From Candidatus Saccharibacteria bacterium UBA6664 (lineage in GTDB: Bacteria; Patescibacteriota; Saccharimonadia; Saccharimonadales; Saccharimonadaceae), in contig DKKO01000005.1 in NCBI GenBank assembly GCA_002455275.1, positions 1 through 64,000 of the forward strand: 64,000 bases of DNA. The letters run 5' to 3'. Shown piece by piece: positions 24,454 through 32,468 of the stretch; the stretch's first letter is position 1, and each line of letters starts with the position of its first letter. Below the pieces are notes generated by a model, which saw nothing but the letters and a program-made list of their open reading frames with translations, was not told where the DNA came from and made no database searches. The position numbers and the translations under genes are program-made.

Positions 24454-25371
24454 ATGCGCAGGTCCATCACGGCCCTCGTTGCCTTCGTGGTGACGTTGGT
24501 CCTCGGTCTGGGCGGCTCGCCGGCGCATGCCGCCGAGCCGACTCCACCGCCCCCGGTCGCGTCGCCCACGCTCGTCTACGACCGCACACTGATGGTCGAG
24601 TGCAGGGCGTACGACAACGTGCCGTGGATCACCCTCGATCTCACGGGGTACAGCCCCCCCAACGACAGCACGGGGCAGTACAACCACTACTCCATCACCG
24701 TCGACGACGTGGTGGTGAGTGGGTCCGAGTTCAGCGAACTCCTTCACGACCAGGTGCTGATGGGTGATCCGATGGTCGCTCACACCTGGTCGGTCGACGT
24801 CTGGGACTACAGCGACCCCGACGGCTCGCTTGGTGGCACGTTCACCGACAGCGGCATGCTCGAGGCCTGCCAGACCGGCGAGCCACCGGTCGACACCGAC
24901 GGCGACGGGTACACCGACGACGTCGACGCCTTCCCGAACGACCCCACCGAGTGGGCCGACACGGACGGCGATGGCGTGGGTGACAACACCGACGTCTGTG
25001 CCGACACGCCGTCTGGCGACCAGGTCGACGAGACCGGGTGCACCGTGGTGGTGGACCCGCCGCCGGTCGTCTCCAAGCCCAACAAGGTCCTCGTGAAGGC
25101 CGTCAAGGCCGACAACAAGAAGACCAAGAAGGGCGAGGGTCGCATCCGCGTCACCGTGGTGAACCCCAACGACGACAGCAACGAGTCGGTGCGGGTCTAC
25201 TTCAAGGTCATGAAGGGGAAGAAGGTCATCAAGCGCTTCAACCTCTTCGCGGCCGACGGCCACGCCAAGTCGGCGATGGTCAAGCGACTGAAGGCGGGGA
25301 AGTACCGCGTCGTCTACGACCTCGACCGCACCGTGCTGCACAAGACGGTGAGGGTCGCGGCCCGTCGCTGA
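24454..25371 (+). CDS. Secreted thrombospondin-type-3-like Ca-binding protein, GC-rich
   Basis: A 305-residue exported protein with a signal peptide (residues 1-27, cleavage after AHA). Residues about 146-195 carry calcium-binding TSP3-like repeats (DTDGDGYTDDVDAFPNDP, then DTDGDGVGDNTDVCADTP). The C-terminal 100 residues are Lys-rich beta strands, positively charged and without an anchor. It could be a cell-wall adhesin held by charge. Composition is strongly GC-rich, like the other island genes. It is monocistronic with its own promoter, structured leader and terminator. Confidence 0.75.
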   Translation: MRRSITALVAFVVTLVLGLGGSPAHAAEPTPPPPVASPTLVYDRTLMVECRAYDNVPWITLDLTGYSPPNDSTGQYNHYSITVDDVVVSGSEFSELLHDQVLMGDPMVAHTWSVDVWDYSDPDGSLGGTFTDSGMLEACQTGEPPVDTDGDGYTDDVDAFPNDPTEWADTDGDGVGDNTDVCADTPSGDQVDETGCTVVVDPPPVVSKPNKVLVKAVKADNKKTKKGEGRIRVTVVNPNDDSNESVRVYFKVMKGKKVIKRFNLFAADGHAKSAMVKRLKAGKYRVVYDLDRTVLHKTVRVAARR

Positions 25372-25424
25372 GCTGCCTGAACCCCGGCCCCGTCCCACAC
25401 GCTGTGGGGCGGGGCCGGCAGCTC
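25371..25424 (+). terminator. GC-rich terminator of the 24454 gene
   Basis: AGCTGCC...CCGGCCCCG pairs with CGGGGCCGGCAGCT around a short loop that itself contains CCCAC/GTGGG; it begins at the stop codon and is followed by CAACTTT. Confidence 0.65.
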
Positions 25425-25445
25425 AACTTTGGATACATAAATATA

Positions 25446-25465
25446 ACTCGCAGCTGCGAGTTTTT
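25446..25465 (+). terminator. AT-flanked perfect palindrome terminator at the island edge
   Basis: ACTCGCAGCTGCGAGT followed by TTTTATT. It lies 18 bases from the ychF stop and marks the return to native composition. Confidence 0.6.
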
Positions 25466-25482
25466 ATTAACTACACCGTAGA

Positions 25483-26565
25483 TTACTTTGTTACGTTAAA
25501 ACGAAACTCTACCACATCATCTGGCTGCATAACATAGTCTTTGCCCTCTGTGCGGAGCTTACCGACACTACGGGCGGCAGCTTCTGAACCGGCAGCAATG
25601 AGGTCGGGGTAGGCAACCACTTGTGCGGCGATAAAACCTTTTTCAAAATCGGTATGAATGACGCCGGCAGCTTGGGGCGCGGTATCACCTTGGTGAATTG
25701 TCCAGGCACGAACTTCTTTTGGTCCGGCGGTGAGGTAACTTTGCAAGCCAAGCGTGTCGTAGGCGGCGTGAATCAGCTGCGTAAGCCCACGCTCTTTTAC
25801 GCCGTAACTGCCTAGCAACTCGGCCGTATCTTCATCGTCTAGACCGCGCAACTCTTCTTCTAACTTGGCGCAGATAAAGATCGATTTTGCTGGAGCAACC
25901 AGCTTTGCTAAAGCAGATTTCTCGCTCTCGTTTGCAAGCGTTTGCTCGTCTATATTAAATGCGTAGATAACTGGCTTAGCGGTGAGTAAGTGAAGATCGG
26001 CGATATATTCGTGATTGAGGCTTGGCAATTTCGAAAGCGGGGTACCTTCGAGTAGGTGGCGTTGGAGGCTTTCAAGGTAGGTAAGTTCATCTCGCTTCTT
26101 TGGGTTTGCCTTGGCTTCTTTAGCGATTTTTGGCATGCGGTTTTCAAGTGTTTGAAGGTCGGCAAGCATAAGTTCGGTGTTGATAATTTCCATATCGGCC
26201 TCTGGTGCGACGGTATCATTCACATGAACAATATCGTTGTTCACAAAGGCACGCACCACATGTACGATCGCATCACACTGCCTGATGTTTGCCAGGAATT
26301 GATTGCCCAATCCTTCACCCTTTGAAGCACCTGCTACGAGACCCGCAATGTCGACAAACGTCACGGTTGCTGGAATAACTTTTTCGGCGCTATATAATTT
26401 TTGTAGTTCGATTAAGCGCGGGTCTGGCACGGGCACAATACCTGTGTTTGGCTCTATGGTGGCAAAAGGGTAGTTGGCAGCCAAGATTTCAGAATCGGTG
26501 AGCGCATTAAAAAGCGTCGATTTCCCGACGTTTGGTAGACCAACGATACCGATAGACAGACTCAT
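25483..26565 (-). CDS. ychF: YchF/OLA1-family ribosome-associated ATPase
   Basis: A 360-residue Obg-related P-loop NTPase. G1 is GLPNVGKST at residues 8-16, G3 DIAGLV near 71, and the G4 position reads NIDE instead of NKxD, the change that makes this family prefer ATP. The C-terminal TGS domain ends with DFEKGFIAAQVVAY and the closing VEFRFNVTK. It binds ribosomes and helps in stress responses in other species. Normal length. A TGT-extended TACAAT lies eight bases before the ATG, so the mRNA is probably leaderless. Confidence 0.96.
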   Translation of the reverse strand: MSLSIGIVGLPNVGKSTLFNALTDSEILAANYPFATIEPNTGIVPVPDPRLIELQKLYSAEKVIPATVTFVDIAGLVAGASKGEGLGNQFLANIRQCDAIVHVVRAFVNNDIVHVNDTVAPEADMEIINTELMLADLQTLENRMPKIAKEAKANPKKRDELTYLESLQRHLLEGTPLSKLPSLNHEYIADLHLLTAKPVIYAFNIDEQTLANESEKSALAKLVAPAKSIFICAKLEEELRGLDDEDTAELLGSYGVKERGLTQLIHAAYDTLGLQSYLTAGPKEVRAWTIHQGDTAPQAAGVIHTDFEKGFIAAQVVAYPDLIAAGSEAAARSVGKLRTEGKDYVMQPDDVVEFRFNVTK

Positions 26566-26573
26566 TTGTATCT

Positions 26574-26579
26574 ATTGTA
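26574..26579 (-). promoter_or_regulatory. -10 box of ychF (leaderless type)
   Basis: Minus-strand TACAAT (TGT-extended) followed by eight bases and ATG. Confidence 0.55.
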
Positions 26580-26665
26580 ACAGAGGCGAATATTTTGTGC
26601 GAATATCTTTTGCCACAAGAGATAATGTGGTACCATAAGCGTAAACGAAAGTTCGTAAATATAAT

Positions 26666-27154
26666 ATGGCGCTAGCAGATATAAATAAAAAGATTTTGAT
26701 ACCACTAGTATTTGTCGTGCTTGTTTTGATTGGGGTGGCTCTGTGGGCTTGGACGTATTATCAAGCGGTTGGTCCAAATGGGATTGACACGAACGACACT
26801 TCAGCCACAAGCGCACAAAAAGAAGAGAAGTCACTAAAAGCCAAGCTAGATACTGCTTCTTCGAGCAAAGATAAGGCAAAGGCCTATAGTGATCTTTCGA
26901 ATTTTTATGCTAATCAGCCTGAGGCCGGCGACGAGTCGGTATCGTACGCGAAAAAAGCAGTAGAGCAAGAGCCGACTGCTGATACGTATGCGCAGCTGGC
27001 ATTTGCGGCTGAGCAGGCAGGCGATGTCGAGCAGGCAATTGAAGCTTACGAAAAGGCTGCTTCGATGAGCGAAAAGACCGCACTCGATGATGGCCGGAGT
27101 GACTACTCGTACTATATGATGCAGGCACGTTTGCTTAGGGAGTCACAAGAATGA
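26666..27154 (+). CDS. Membrane-anchored TPR-like protein
   Basis: A 162-residue protein with one N-terminal hydrophobic helix (residues 10-30) and an exposed helical domain. Residues about 70-140 look like two TPR units (AKAYSDLSNFYANQPEAGDE and TYAQLAFAAEQAGDVEQAIE). The role may be assembly of the pilus or of the secreted protein encoded next, whose ATG overlaps its stop (ATGA). The ATG at 26666 directly follows TATAAT, which is too close to serve as its own -10; a weaker TACCAT lies further up. Confidence 0.55.
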   Translation: MALADINKKILIPLVFVVLVLIGVALWAWTYYQAVGPNGIDTNDTSATSAQKEEKSLKAKLDTASSSKDKAKAYSDLSNFYANQPEAGDESVSYAKKAVEQEPTADTYAQLAFAAEQAGDVEQAIEAYEKAASMSEKTALDDGRSDYSYYMMQARLLRESQE

Positions 27155-29715
27155 CACATGCACTAAAGCGATACGTAACACTACCACTATTAGCATTGTT
27201 GATGGCGTTTCCTTTATCGTTTTACGAAGCACAACCAGCCGCAGCTTTATCAGGAACGGGCTACTTCACGGGTAGAACTGGTAGTTGGTTCTCGGGCTAC
27301 GGTGGAGACGTACTTTCTGGCCGACCTGGTCGTAACGCACTGCAGCCAAGTAATTATGCCAGCAAGAACGCTTTTATTAACTTTATACGCAATCAGCTCA
27401 GCGGTGGAGGCAAAGATCGAGTCGGAGCAGCGTTTATCGTAAACCTTATGCTTGATGCTGATGCAGCAGGCGGTTGGGCGAAGGATCGTTCACCAAGTGC
27501 GGCGATGGTAAATGATTGGGAGGCACGATTGCGTGATAGCAGCGTAACCATGAGCGTTGTTAATGGCGACCCAAATGCGTATGGTCGAATTTCGTTTTAT
27601 GACCCGAGTATCAACGATGATTTCTTCACTAGTTATAACTCAGGCTCGCGTGCGTTGCTGCGATTCCATCAAGGTGGAAGGGTCGTCGCGGTGGTTGAAA
27701 TACCCTGTGGAAACCCAGTTGGTGGGCTCGCCGGTCTTGACCCGCTTCCTTTTAGAAACGACCCCACTTCTGATGTTCGCGCTACCGCACGACCAGGCCA
27801 GACCGTAACGTTCCGTCACAGAGTTACAAACATCGGTGCTGGCAATATGGAACGTCGTCTTAATGCCTATGCTGAATGGAATGGCGGCGTGAAGGCCGGT
27901 GATGGTGTACGAAGGAACTGTGATGTAGCGGGTGGCCTGAACGCTGGCCAAACAGACAACGGATGTACGAATGACTACACGATACCAGGTGGCGCAAGCC
28001 CGGGCAGCCTTTATTGTCAACGATTAGTAGTATCTCCTCACTCTACCAATGATTCGGGCTCCATTGCGAGTCCACGAGTGTGCGTAGAAGTGATTGGCGC
28101 CTGGGAACTCCGGCCGGCGACGACACGTAACTCTGCTGCCGTGGGCACTGGCGGCGCAGCCTATCAATTCACACATCGAGCTACAAATCTTGGTCCGCAC
28201 AATGTTAACCAGGCCGGTAGGGGCTTTGCGCAGGTTCGTGTAGAAGAACGATACCGAACAAGTCCGGCCGACCTGGCAGGGTGGACTACTTTATCAAACG
28301 AGGCTGACATTAGCTCGCTTGCAAGTGGAGGTGTTCGTTCATATGTTAAAACGGGCAATCTACCAGCAGCTTTTGATGCGGATGACCAATATTGTCAGCG
28401 TCTAGTGATCACATACGGTTCTGCGGACGGTGCCGCCGATGGTGCGGTAGTTTCATCTCCGCCACCACCAGCTTGTATAGCGGGAAGTGTGAACTATGAA
28501 TTAACTCCAGAAGTAAGTGTCAACCCAAGTATTGGCATTGAAGCGGGTGCGAATGTAACTGCGACGCCATCTGTGAACAACGGTGGATCGATAGCTACAA
28601 GTGGTACCCAGTGGGAGCTCGTGCAATTTATCGTGCCATCTGGTAGTTCGGTGCCACCAGCTTCTACGGGTTCAGGCGGGGCCTGTGGTTACTACGGGTT
28701 TGGTTGTGTATCAAGAGGCGCTGGTACTGGTTCGTTTGGTCCTGGCAATCCATCTACGTTTACATTTGCCTCAGGCGCGGCCTATGGGCCAATTACGTAC
28801 GCTATACCTGACGATGCGACGGTAGGCACGAAATATTGTTTCGCATTGGCTGTACAGCCTTACGCTGAAGATAGCACTGACTGGCGGTATGGTGAGCCAG
28901 CTTGTGTGCGCGTAGGTATTAAGCCGAAGATTCAAGTACTTGGCTACGATTTGGTCACCGGAGGCGAAGCGAATACTAGTGTGACGTCACGAGCGGCTGG
29001 CCAATATGGCAGTTGGACTGAGTATGGTTTACGGGTGACGCTGGATGTGAATGGCATGGGTTCAGGTAACTCACTGGCTAATGGAGCAAGTGGGGCGCTT
29101 GCCAACTGGAGTACACTTACATTCGCTAATACACCAACGCTGGGTAACTTCGGCGCCTTTGTGCCATTCCCAACAGTTAACACGAGCACCGCTGCAACGT
29201 TTGGTGATGGCACCACCTTCCCGAACGGCACCTGTGGTAACACTGGTCGTCATATTTGCGTAGTGACAGGCACGGCTGTTATAAACGGGAACATTAGCTA
29301 CGCAAACGATTACGCGACAATTTCGAGCATCCCAGAGGTAATTATTATCGCGGATGACATTGTGATAGCTCCAACCGTGACTCGAATCGATGCTTGGTTA
29401 ATAGCAAAAAGCTCCGACCCTAGCAGGGGAAGAATAAGTACTTGTAGCTCGGTCGCAGGCTTTGCGCCTATGACCACAGCAGCCCTAACGATTGATCGAT
29501 GTGATAACGCACTTCGCTTTAACGGGCCAGTTGCCGCGCGAACTATTTACCTCTATCGCACTATGGCTGCATCTGGACCAACCGATGATCCCGCGACACC
29601 GGCAGAGACATTCAATTTACGTGCTAGTAACTTCTTATCTGCCTTTGGCAACCCGACCGGCGGTAATCCTCGAGCGAACACCGATAGAATCACACAACTG
29701 CCACCACGATTTTAA
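27151..29715 (+). CDS. Large secreted protein, possibly pilus-associated
   Basis: An 854-residue exported protein with a signal peptide (hydrophobic 9-24, cleavage near PAAALSG). The mature part begins with a Gly/Ser-rich globular segment, followed by at least three Ig/DUF11-like repeats with paired cysteines, each containing a 'YCQRLVV' or 'YCFALAV' strand near its end. The C-terminal 200 residues (from about 655) form another domain with a Cys pair. There is no C-terminal membrane helix. It sits immediately before pilM, so a tip adhesin or PilY1-like role is plausible; no metal or vWA motif was seen to support PilY1. Confidence 0.6.
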   Translation: MTHALKRYVTLPLLALLMAFPLSFYEAQPAAALSGTGYFTGRTGSWFSGYGGDVLSGRPGRNALQPSNYASKNAFINFIRNQLSGGGKDRVGAAFIVNLMLDADAAGGWAKDRSPSAAMVNDWEARLRDSSVTMSVVNGDPNAYGRISFYDPSINDDFFTSYNSGSRALLRFHQGGRVVAVVEIPCGNPVGGLAGLDPLPFRNDPTSDVRATARPGQTVTFRHRVTNIGAGNMERRLNAYAEWNGGVKAGDGVRRNCDVAGGLNAGQTDNGCTNDYTIPGGASPGSLYCQRLVVSPHSTNDSGSIASPRVCVEVIGAWELRPATTRNSAAVGTGGAAYQFTHRATNLGPHNVNQAGRGFAQVRVEERYRTSPADLAGWTTLSNEADISSLASGGVRSYVKTGNLPAAFDADDQYCQRLVITYGSADGAADGAVVSSPPPPACIAGSVNYELTPEVSVNPSIGIEAGANVTATPSVNNGGSIATSGTQWELVQFIVPSGSSVPPASTGSGGACGYYGFGCVSRGAGTGSFGPGNPSTFTFASGAAYGPITYAIPDDATVGTKYCFALAVQPYAEDSTDWRYGEPACVRVGIKPKIQVLGYDLVTGGEANTSVTSRAAGQYGSWTEYGLRVTLDVNGMGSGNSLANGASGALANWSTLTFANTPTLGNFGAFVPFPTVNTSTAATFGDGTTFPNGTCGNTGRHICVVTGTAVINGNISYANDYATISSIPEVIIIADDIVIAPTVTRIDAWLIAKSSDPSRGRISTCSSVAGFAPMTTAALTIDRCDNALRFNGPVAARTIYLYRTMAASGPTDDPATPAETFNLRASNFLSAFGNPTGGNPRANTDRITQLPPRF

Positions 29716-29741
29716 CGCTTGCTCACCTGATAGTGCTTATG

Positions 29742-29747
29742 TATAAT
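29742..29747 (+). promoter_or_regulatory. -10 box of the pilMNO operon
   Basis: TATAAT ten bases before the ATG at 29758, with GAGGG between; an upstream in-frame ATG at 29746 overlaps the box and is unlikely to be used. Confidence 0.5.
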
Positions 29748-29757
29748 GAGGGATAAT

Positions 29758-30804
29758 ATGGCGATATTAAAAAGCGTGGGCGACTTTTTTGCACTAGACA
29801 TTGGTACCAATGCGGTGCGGGTTGTTCAATTGTCTCAAAGCGGTCAAGATACCTGGAACTTGGTTCACTACGGCTACGCGCCGGTAGATAACAAAACGAC
29901 CGCGTCAGACTCTCCAGAAGCTCGACGTCGCTTGGGTGAGATTATCATGACGGCGATAGGGCAAAGTGGCATCAAACTACGTGATGTCGTGATTGGTTTA
30001 CCGTCTCAAAAGACATTTACCACGGTGATTGATGTGCCTACTATGAGCGAGGCCGACCTAAAAAGCACGATTAAATACCAGATAGACCAGTACATTCCCA
30101 TGTCGGTAGACGAGGCTAAAGTAGACTGGAAGCCACTTGGCCAATCGTTGCACGATCCAAAACAGCAAGAAGTGTTACTTACCAGTACGGCAAAAAGTTA
30201 TGCCGAGGATCGTCTTGAGTTTATCGAGAGCCTTGGGTTAAACGTGATTGCCGCCGAACCAGATCCGATAGCAATGATTCGTTCATTGCTTCCACGTACG
30301 ATTACCGACGCACGTTTAATTGTCGATATGGGTGAGCTATCGACAGACATCGCGATTACCTTTGGTGATTCACCTCGTCTTGTAAGAACAATCCCAGTAG
30401 GCCTAAGCTCACTGCTAAAGGCGATTGTGCAGAATTTGAACGTACAAGAAGACCAAGCCAGGCAGTTTGTACTGAAATTTGGCCTTGCACCAGACCGTTT
30501 GGATGGCCAGGTGCTTCATGCACTCGAAAGCACACTTGATAACTTCACGAGTGAACTTACTAAATCGGTTAAGTTTTTCCAAACTCGCTATGCAAGTACG
30601 ACAGTGGGAGGCATTTTACTCGCGGGCTACGCTAGCAGCATTCCTCGTTTTGGTGAGTATGTTTCGGCTAAGACCGACGTGAGAACAGAAGCCGCTAACC
30701 CTTGGCAAAAAGTACGTGTTTCACAAGCCGACCAACAGCAGTTGCTTCCGATTATGCATGAGTTTGCTACGGTTGTGGGGCTCGCTCAAAGGAGTGGTTC
30801 ATGA
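29758..30804 (+). CDS. pilM: Type IV pilus assembly ATPase-fold protein PilM
   Basis: A 348-residue actin-like cytoplasmic protein that docks PilN at the inner face of the membrane. It has the phosphate-1 motif FALDIGTNAVRVVQ near residue 10, the SHS2 insertion region, and phosphate-2/adenosine motifs LIVDMGELSTDIAIT and GGILLAGYAS. Length is normal. The start at 29758 avoids four extra residues that would overlap the -10. First gene of the core pilus operon; its stop overlaps pilN (ATGA). Confidence 0.92.
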   Translation: MAILKSVGDFFALDIGTNAVRVVQLSQSGQDTWNLVHYGYAPVDNKTTASDSPEARRRLGEIIMTAIGQSGIKLRDVVIGLPSQKTFTTVIDVPTMSEADLKSTIKYQIDQYIPMSVDEAKVDWKPLGQSLHDPKQQEVLLTSTAKSYAEDRLEFIESLGLNVIAAEPDPIAMIRSLLPRTITDARLIVDMGELSTDIAITFGDSPRLVRTIPVGLSSLLKAIVQNLNVQEDQARQFVLKFGLAPDRLDGQVLHALESTLDNFTSELTKSVKFFQTRYASTTVGGILLAGYASSIPRFGEYVSAKTDVRTEAANPWQKVRVSQADQQQLLPIMHEFATVVGLAQRSGS

Positions 30805-31526
30805 TTGAAGTAAACCTAATTCCTGACGTAAAGCTTGAGCTGTTGAAAGCACGTAAAGTACGTACGAACGTTATTTCACTATCGATACTTATTACCATTG
30901 TCACCGCTGGTGCTGTTGCGTTGCTGGCGTTTTACGTATTTGTAGTGCAAACTGTTGCGGGTGCGCTAGCGGATACGGCGATAAAAAACGAATCTGCCAA
31001 GCTTAAATCAGTCGACGATTTAGCGCAAACATTGACCATCCAAAACCAAATGGACAATATTACGCAAATGCATGACAAGAAAAACTTAACATCGCGCATT
31101 TTCGACATACTCAAAACAATTGTTCCTGAGGGCAAGAATACCATTGCGATATCGAGCGTGAAGCTAGATACCGAAGAGGGCACTATTACGTTGGAAGCTG
31201 AAGCCTCGAATGGTTACGAAGCCCTCGAAGTGTTCAAGAAAACCATCGCTGAAACTACCTTTAGCTATAGTGAAGGTGGTGACATCCAAAACCCTATTAA
31301 TATCGCAACAGAAATTAGCGATGGTCAGCGTCGCTATGCCGAAGATTCAGACGGTAACCGTGTGCTGCGCTTTACGCTAAGCTTTGCGTACCCAGAAGAG
31401 CTATTCCTGCCAACCTCAGAACGTGGCCAGATTAATGCACCTGACAAGCAGAACGCAACAGACTCTGCTACCGGTGTGCCAAAGAGCCTATTTACCAATC
31501 CTTCAGAAGACGGAGGTAACCAGTAA
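30801..31526 (+). CDS. pilN: Type IV pilus PilN-like protein
   Basis: A 241-residue bitopic membrane protein. The cytoplasmic MIEVNLIPDVKLELL at the N-terminus is the PilN motif that binds PilM (typically INLLP). One hydrophobic helix spans about residues 24-48; the periplasmic-side domain is alpha/beta. The C-terminal 40 residues are hydrophilic and low complexity. It overlaps both neighbours by one to four bases. Confidence 0.88.
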   Translation: MIEVNLIPDVKLELLKARKVRTNVISLSILITIVTAGAVALLAFYVFVVQTVAGALADTAIKNESAKLKSVDDLAQTLTIQNQMDNITQMHDKKNLTSRIFDILKTIVPEGKNTIAISSVKLDTEEGTITLEAEASNGYEALEVFKKTIAETTFSYSEGGDIQNPINIATEISDGQRRYAEDSDGNRVLRFTLSFAYPEELFLPTSERGQINAPDKQNATDSATGVPKSLFTNPSEDGGNQ

Positions 31527-32221
31527 TGGCCGATAACGACGTCGCGCTTCGTAAGCGTCAGCAAATCGAAAAAGCTGGTCGCACGATGTTCTTATGGGTT
31601 GCGGCTGCGGCCGCAGTAGTGGGGATTGCTGCTGTTTTGGCGATATCTCTTTTTCAACGGCTAGTATTCAACCAAAAAGTGCTCAATGCAAAGAACGAAA
31701 CGATTTCCGTATTACGCGACAACAACGCAGTCGTCAACGATTTAAAAGACAACGTAAGGGTACTCAACACTAATAGCGCGCTTCTAAATACCGACAGGTC
31801 TGAGGGGAGTGAGCCGATAGCGGTTGTACTTGATGCACTGCCCTCACAGCCAAACTCTTCAGCGCTCGGGGCCTCATTGCAGCAAAAATTGCTTGACGTA
31901 GATGGCGTCGTGATAGAGGCTCTAACAGTTACTCCAATTGCTGGCGTCGAAGATACTATCGATACGGGTGATAATGCTTCAACAGATAGTGACACAGGTG
32001 ATAACGAAATTCGATTCCAGTTTACTGTTTCTACGAAGGCCAATAAGGCAAGTGCGCTAAAAGAGGTGTTGAAACGAATTGAGCGATCGATTAGAGCAAT
32101 CGATATCTACCAATTATCCGTAGAGCAGCAAAACGATTCAATTAGTTTGAGTGTTGAAGGACGCGCCTTCTTTGAGCCTGAAGTGACCGTAGAGCTCAAG
32201 AAAGAGAGTATAAAGCCATGA
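31526..32221 (+). CDS. pilO: Type IV pilus PilO-like protein
   Basis: A 231-residue protein with a short cytoplasmic tail, one hydrophobic helix (about residues 19-46), a coiled-coil segment and a ferredoxin-like alignment domain (IRFQFTVSTKANKASALKEV). It is the normal partner of PilN and PilM in the alignment subcomplex. An acidic Thr/Asp-rich linker (near 145-165) is an unusual addition. Position directly after pilN supports the call better than sequence alone. Confidence 0.8.
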   Translation: MADNDVALRKRQQIEKAGRTMFLWVAAAAAVVGIAAVLAISLFQRLVFNQKVLNAKNETISVLRDNNAVVNDLKDNVRVLNTNSALLNTDRSEGSEPIAVVLDALPSQPNSSALGASLQQKLLDVDGVVIEALTVTPIAGVEDTIDTGDNASTDSDTGDNEIRFQFTVSTKANKASALKEVLKRIERSIRAIDIYQLSVEQQNDSISLSVEGRAFFEPEVTVELKKESIKP

Positions 32222-32454
32222 AGAAGACTGACATAGCAATGATCATTCTTATCGCCTCGATTAGTGTTGGTTTGGCATATGCAACAGTAAGCTCTATCCC
32301 AGGGCTTCAACTAAGTGACGACCCTGTGCAGGTGCCAACTATGGACCGCTACAGCGCTGACGTAAAAGAACCAGACCCGGCAATATTTAACGAAGATGCG
32401 ATTAATCCAACTGTTGATGTAACCATTGGCGGACAGTCAACAAGTGATGATTAG
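32218..32454 (+). CDS. Small membrane protein in the PilP position
   Basis: A 78-residue protein with a hydrophobic N-terminus (residues 6-24) and an Asp/Pro-rich exposed tail. It overlaps pilO by four bases and precedes pilB. In Gram-negative loci this slot holds the lipoprotein PilP, but there is no lipobox cysteine and no outer-membrane secretin in this cluster. It may be a clade-specific stabiliser. Confidence 0.6.
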   Translation: MKKTDIAMIILIASISVGLAYATVSSIPGLQLSDDPVQVPTMDRYSADVKEPDPAIFNEDAINPTVDVTIGGQSTSDD

Positions 32455-32468
32455 GGAGGTGAGGTGCG

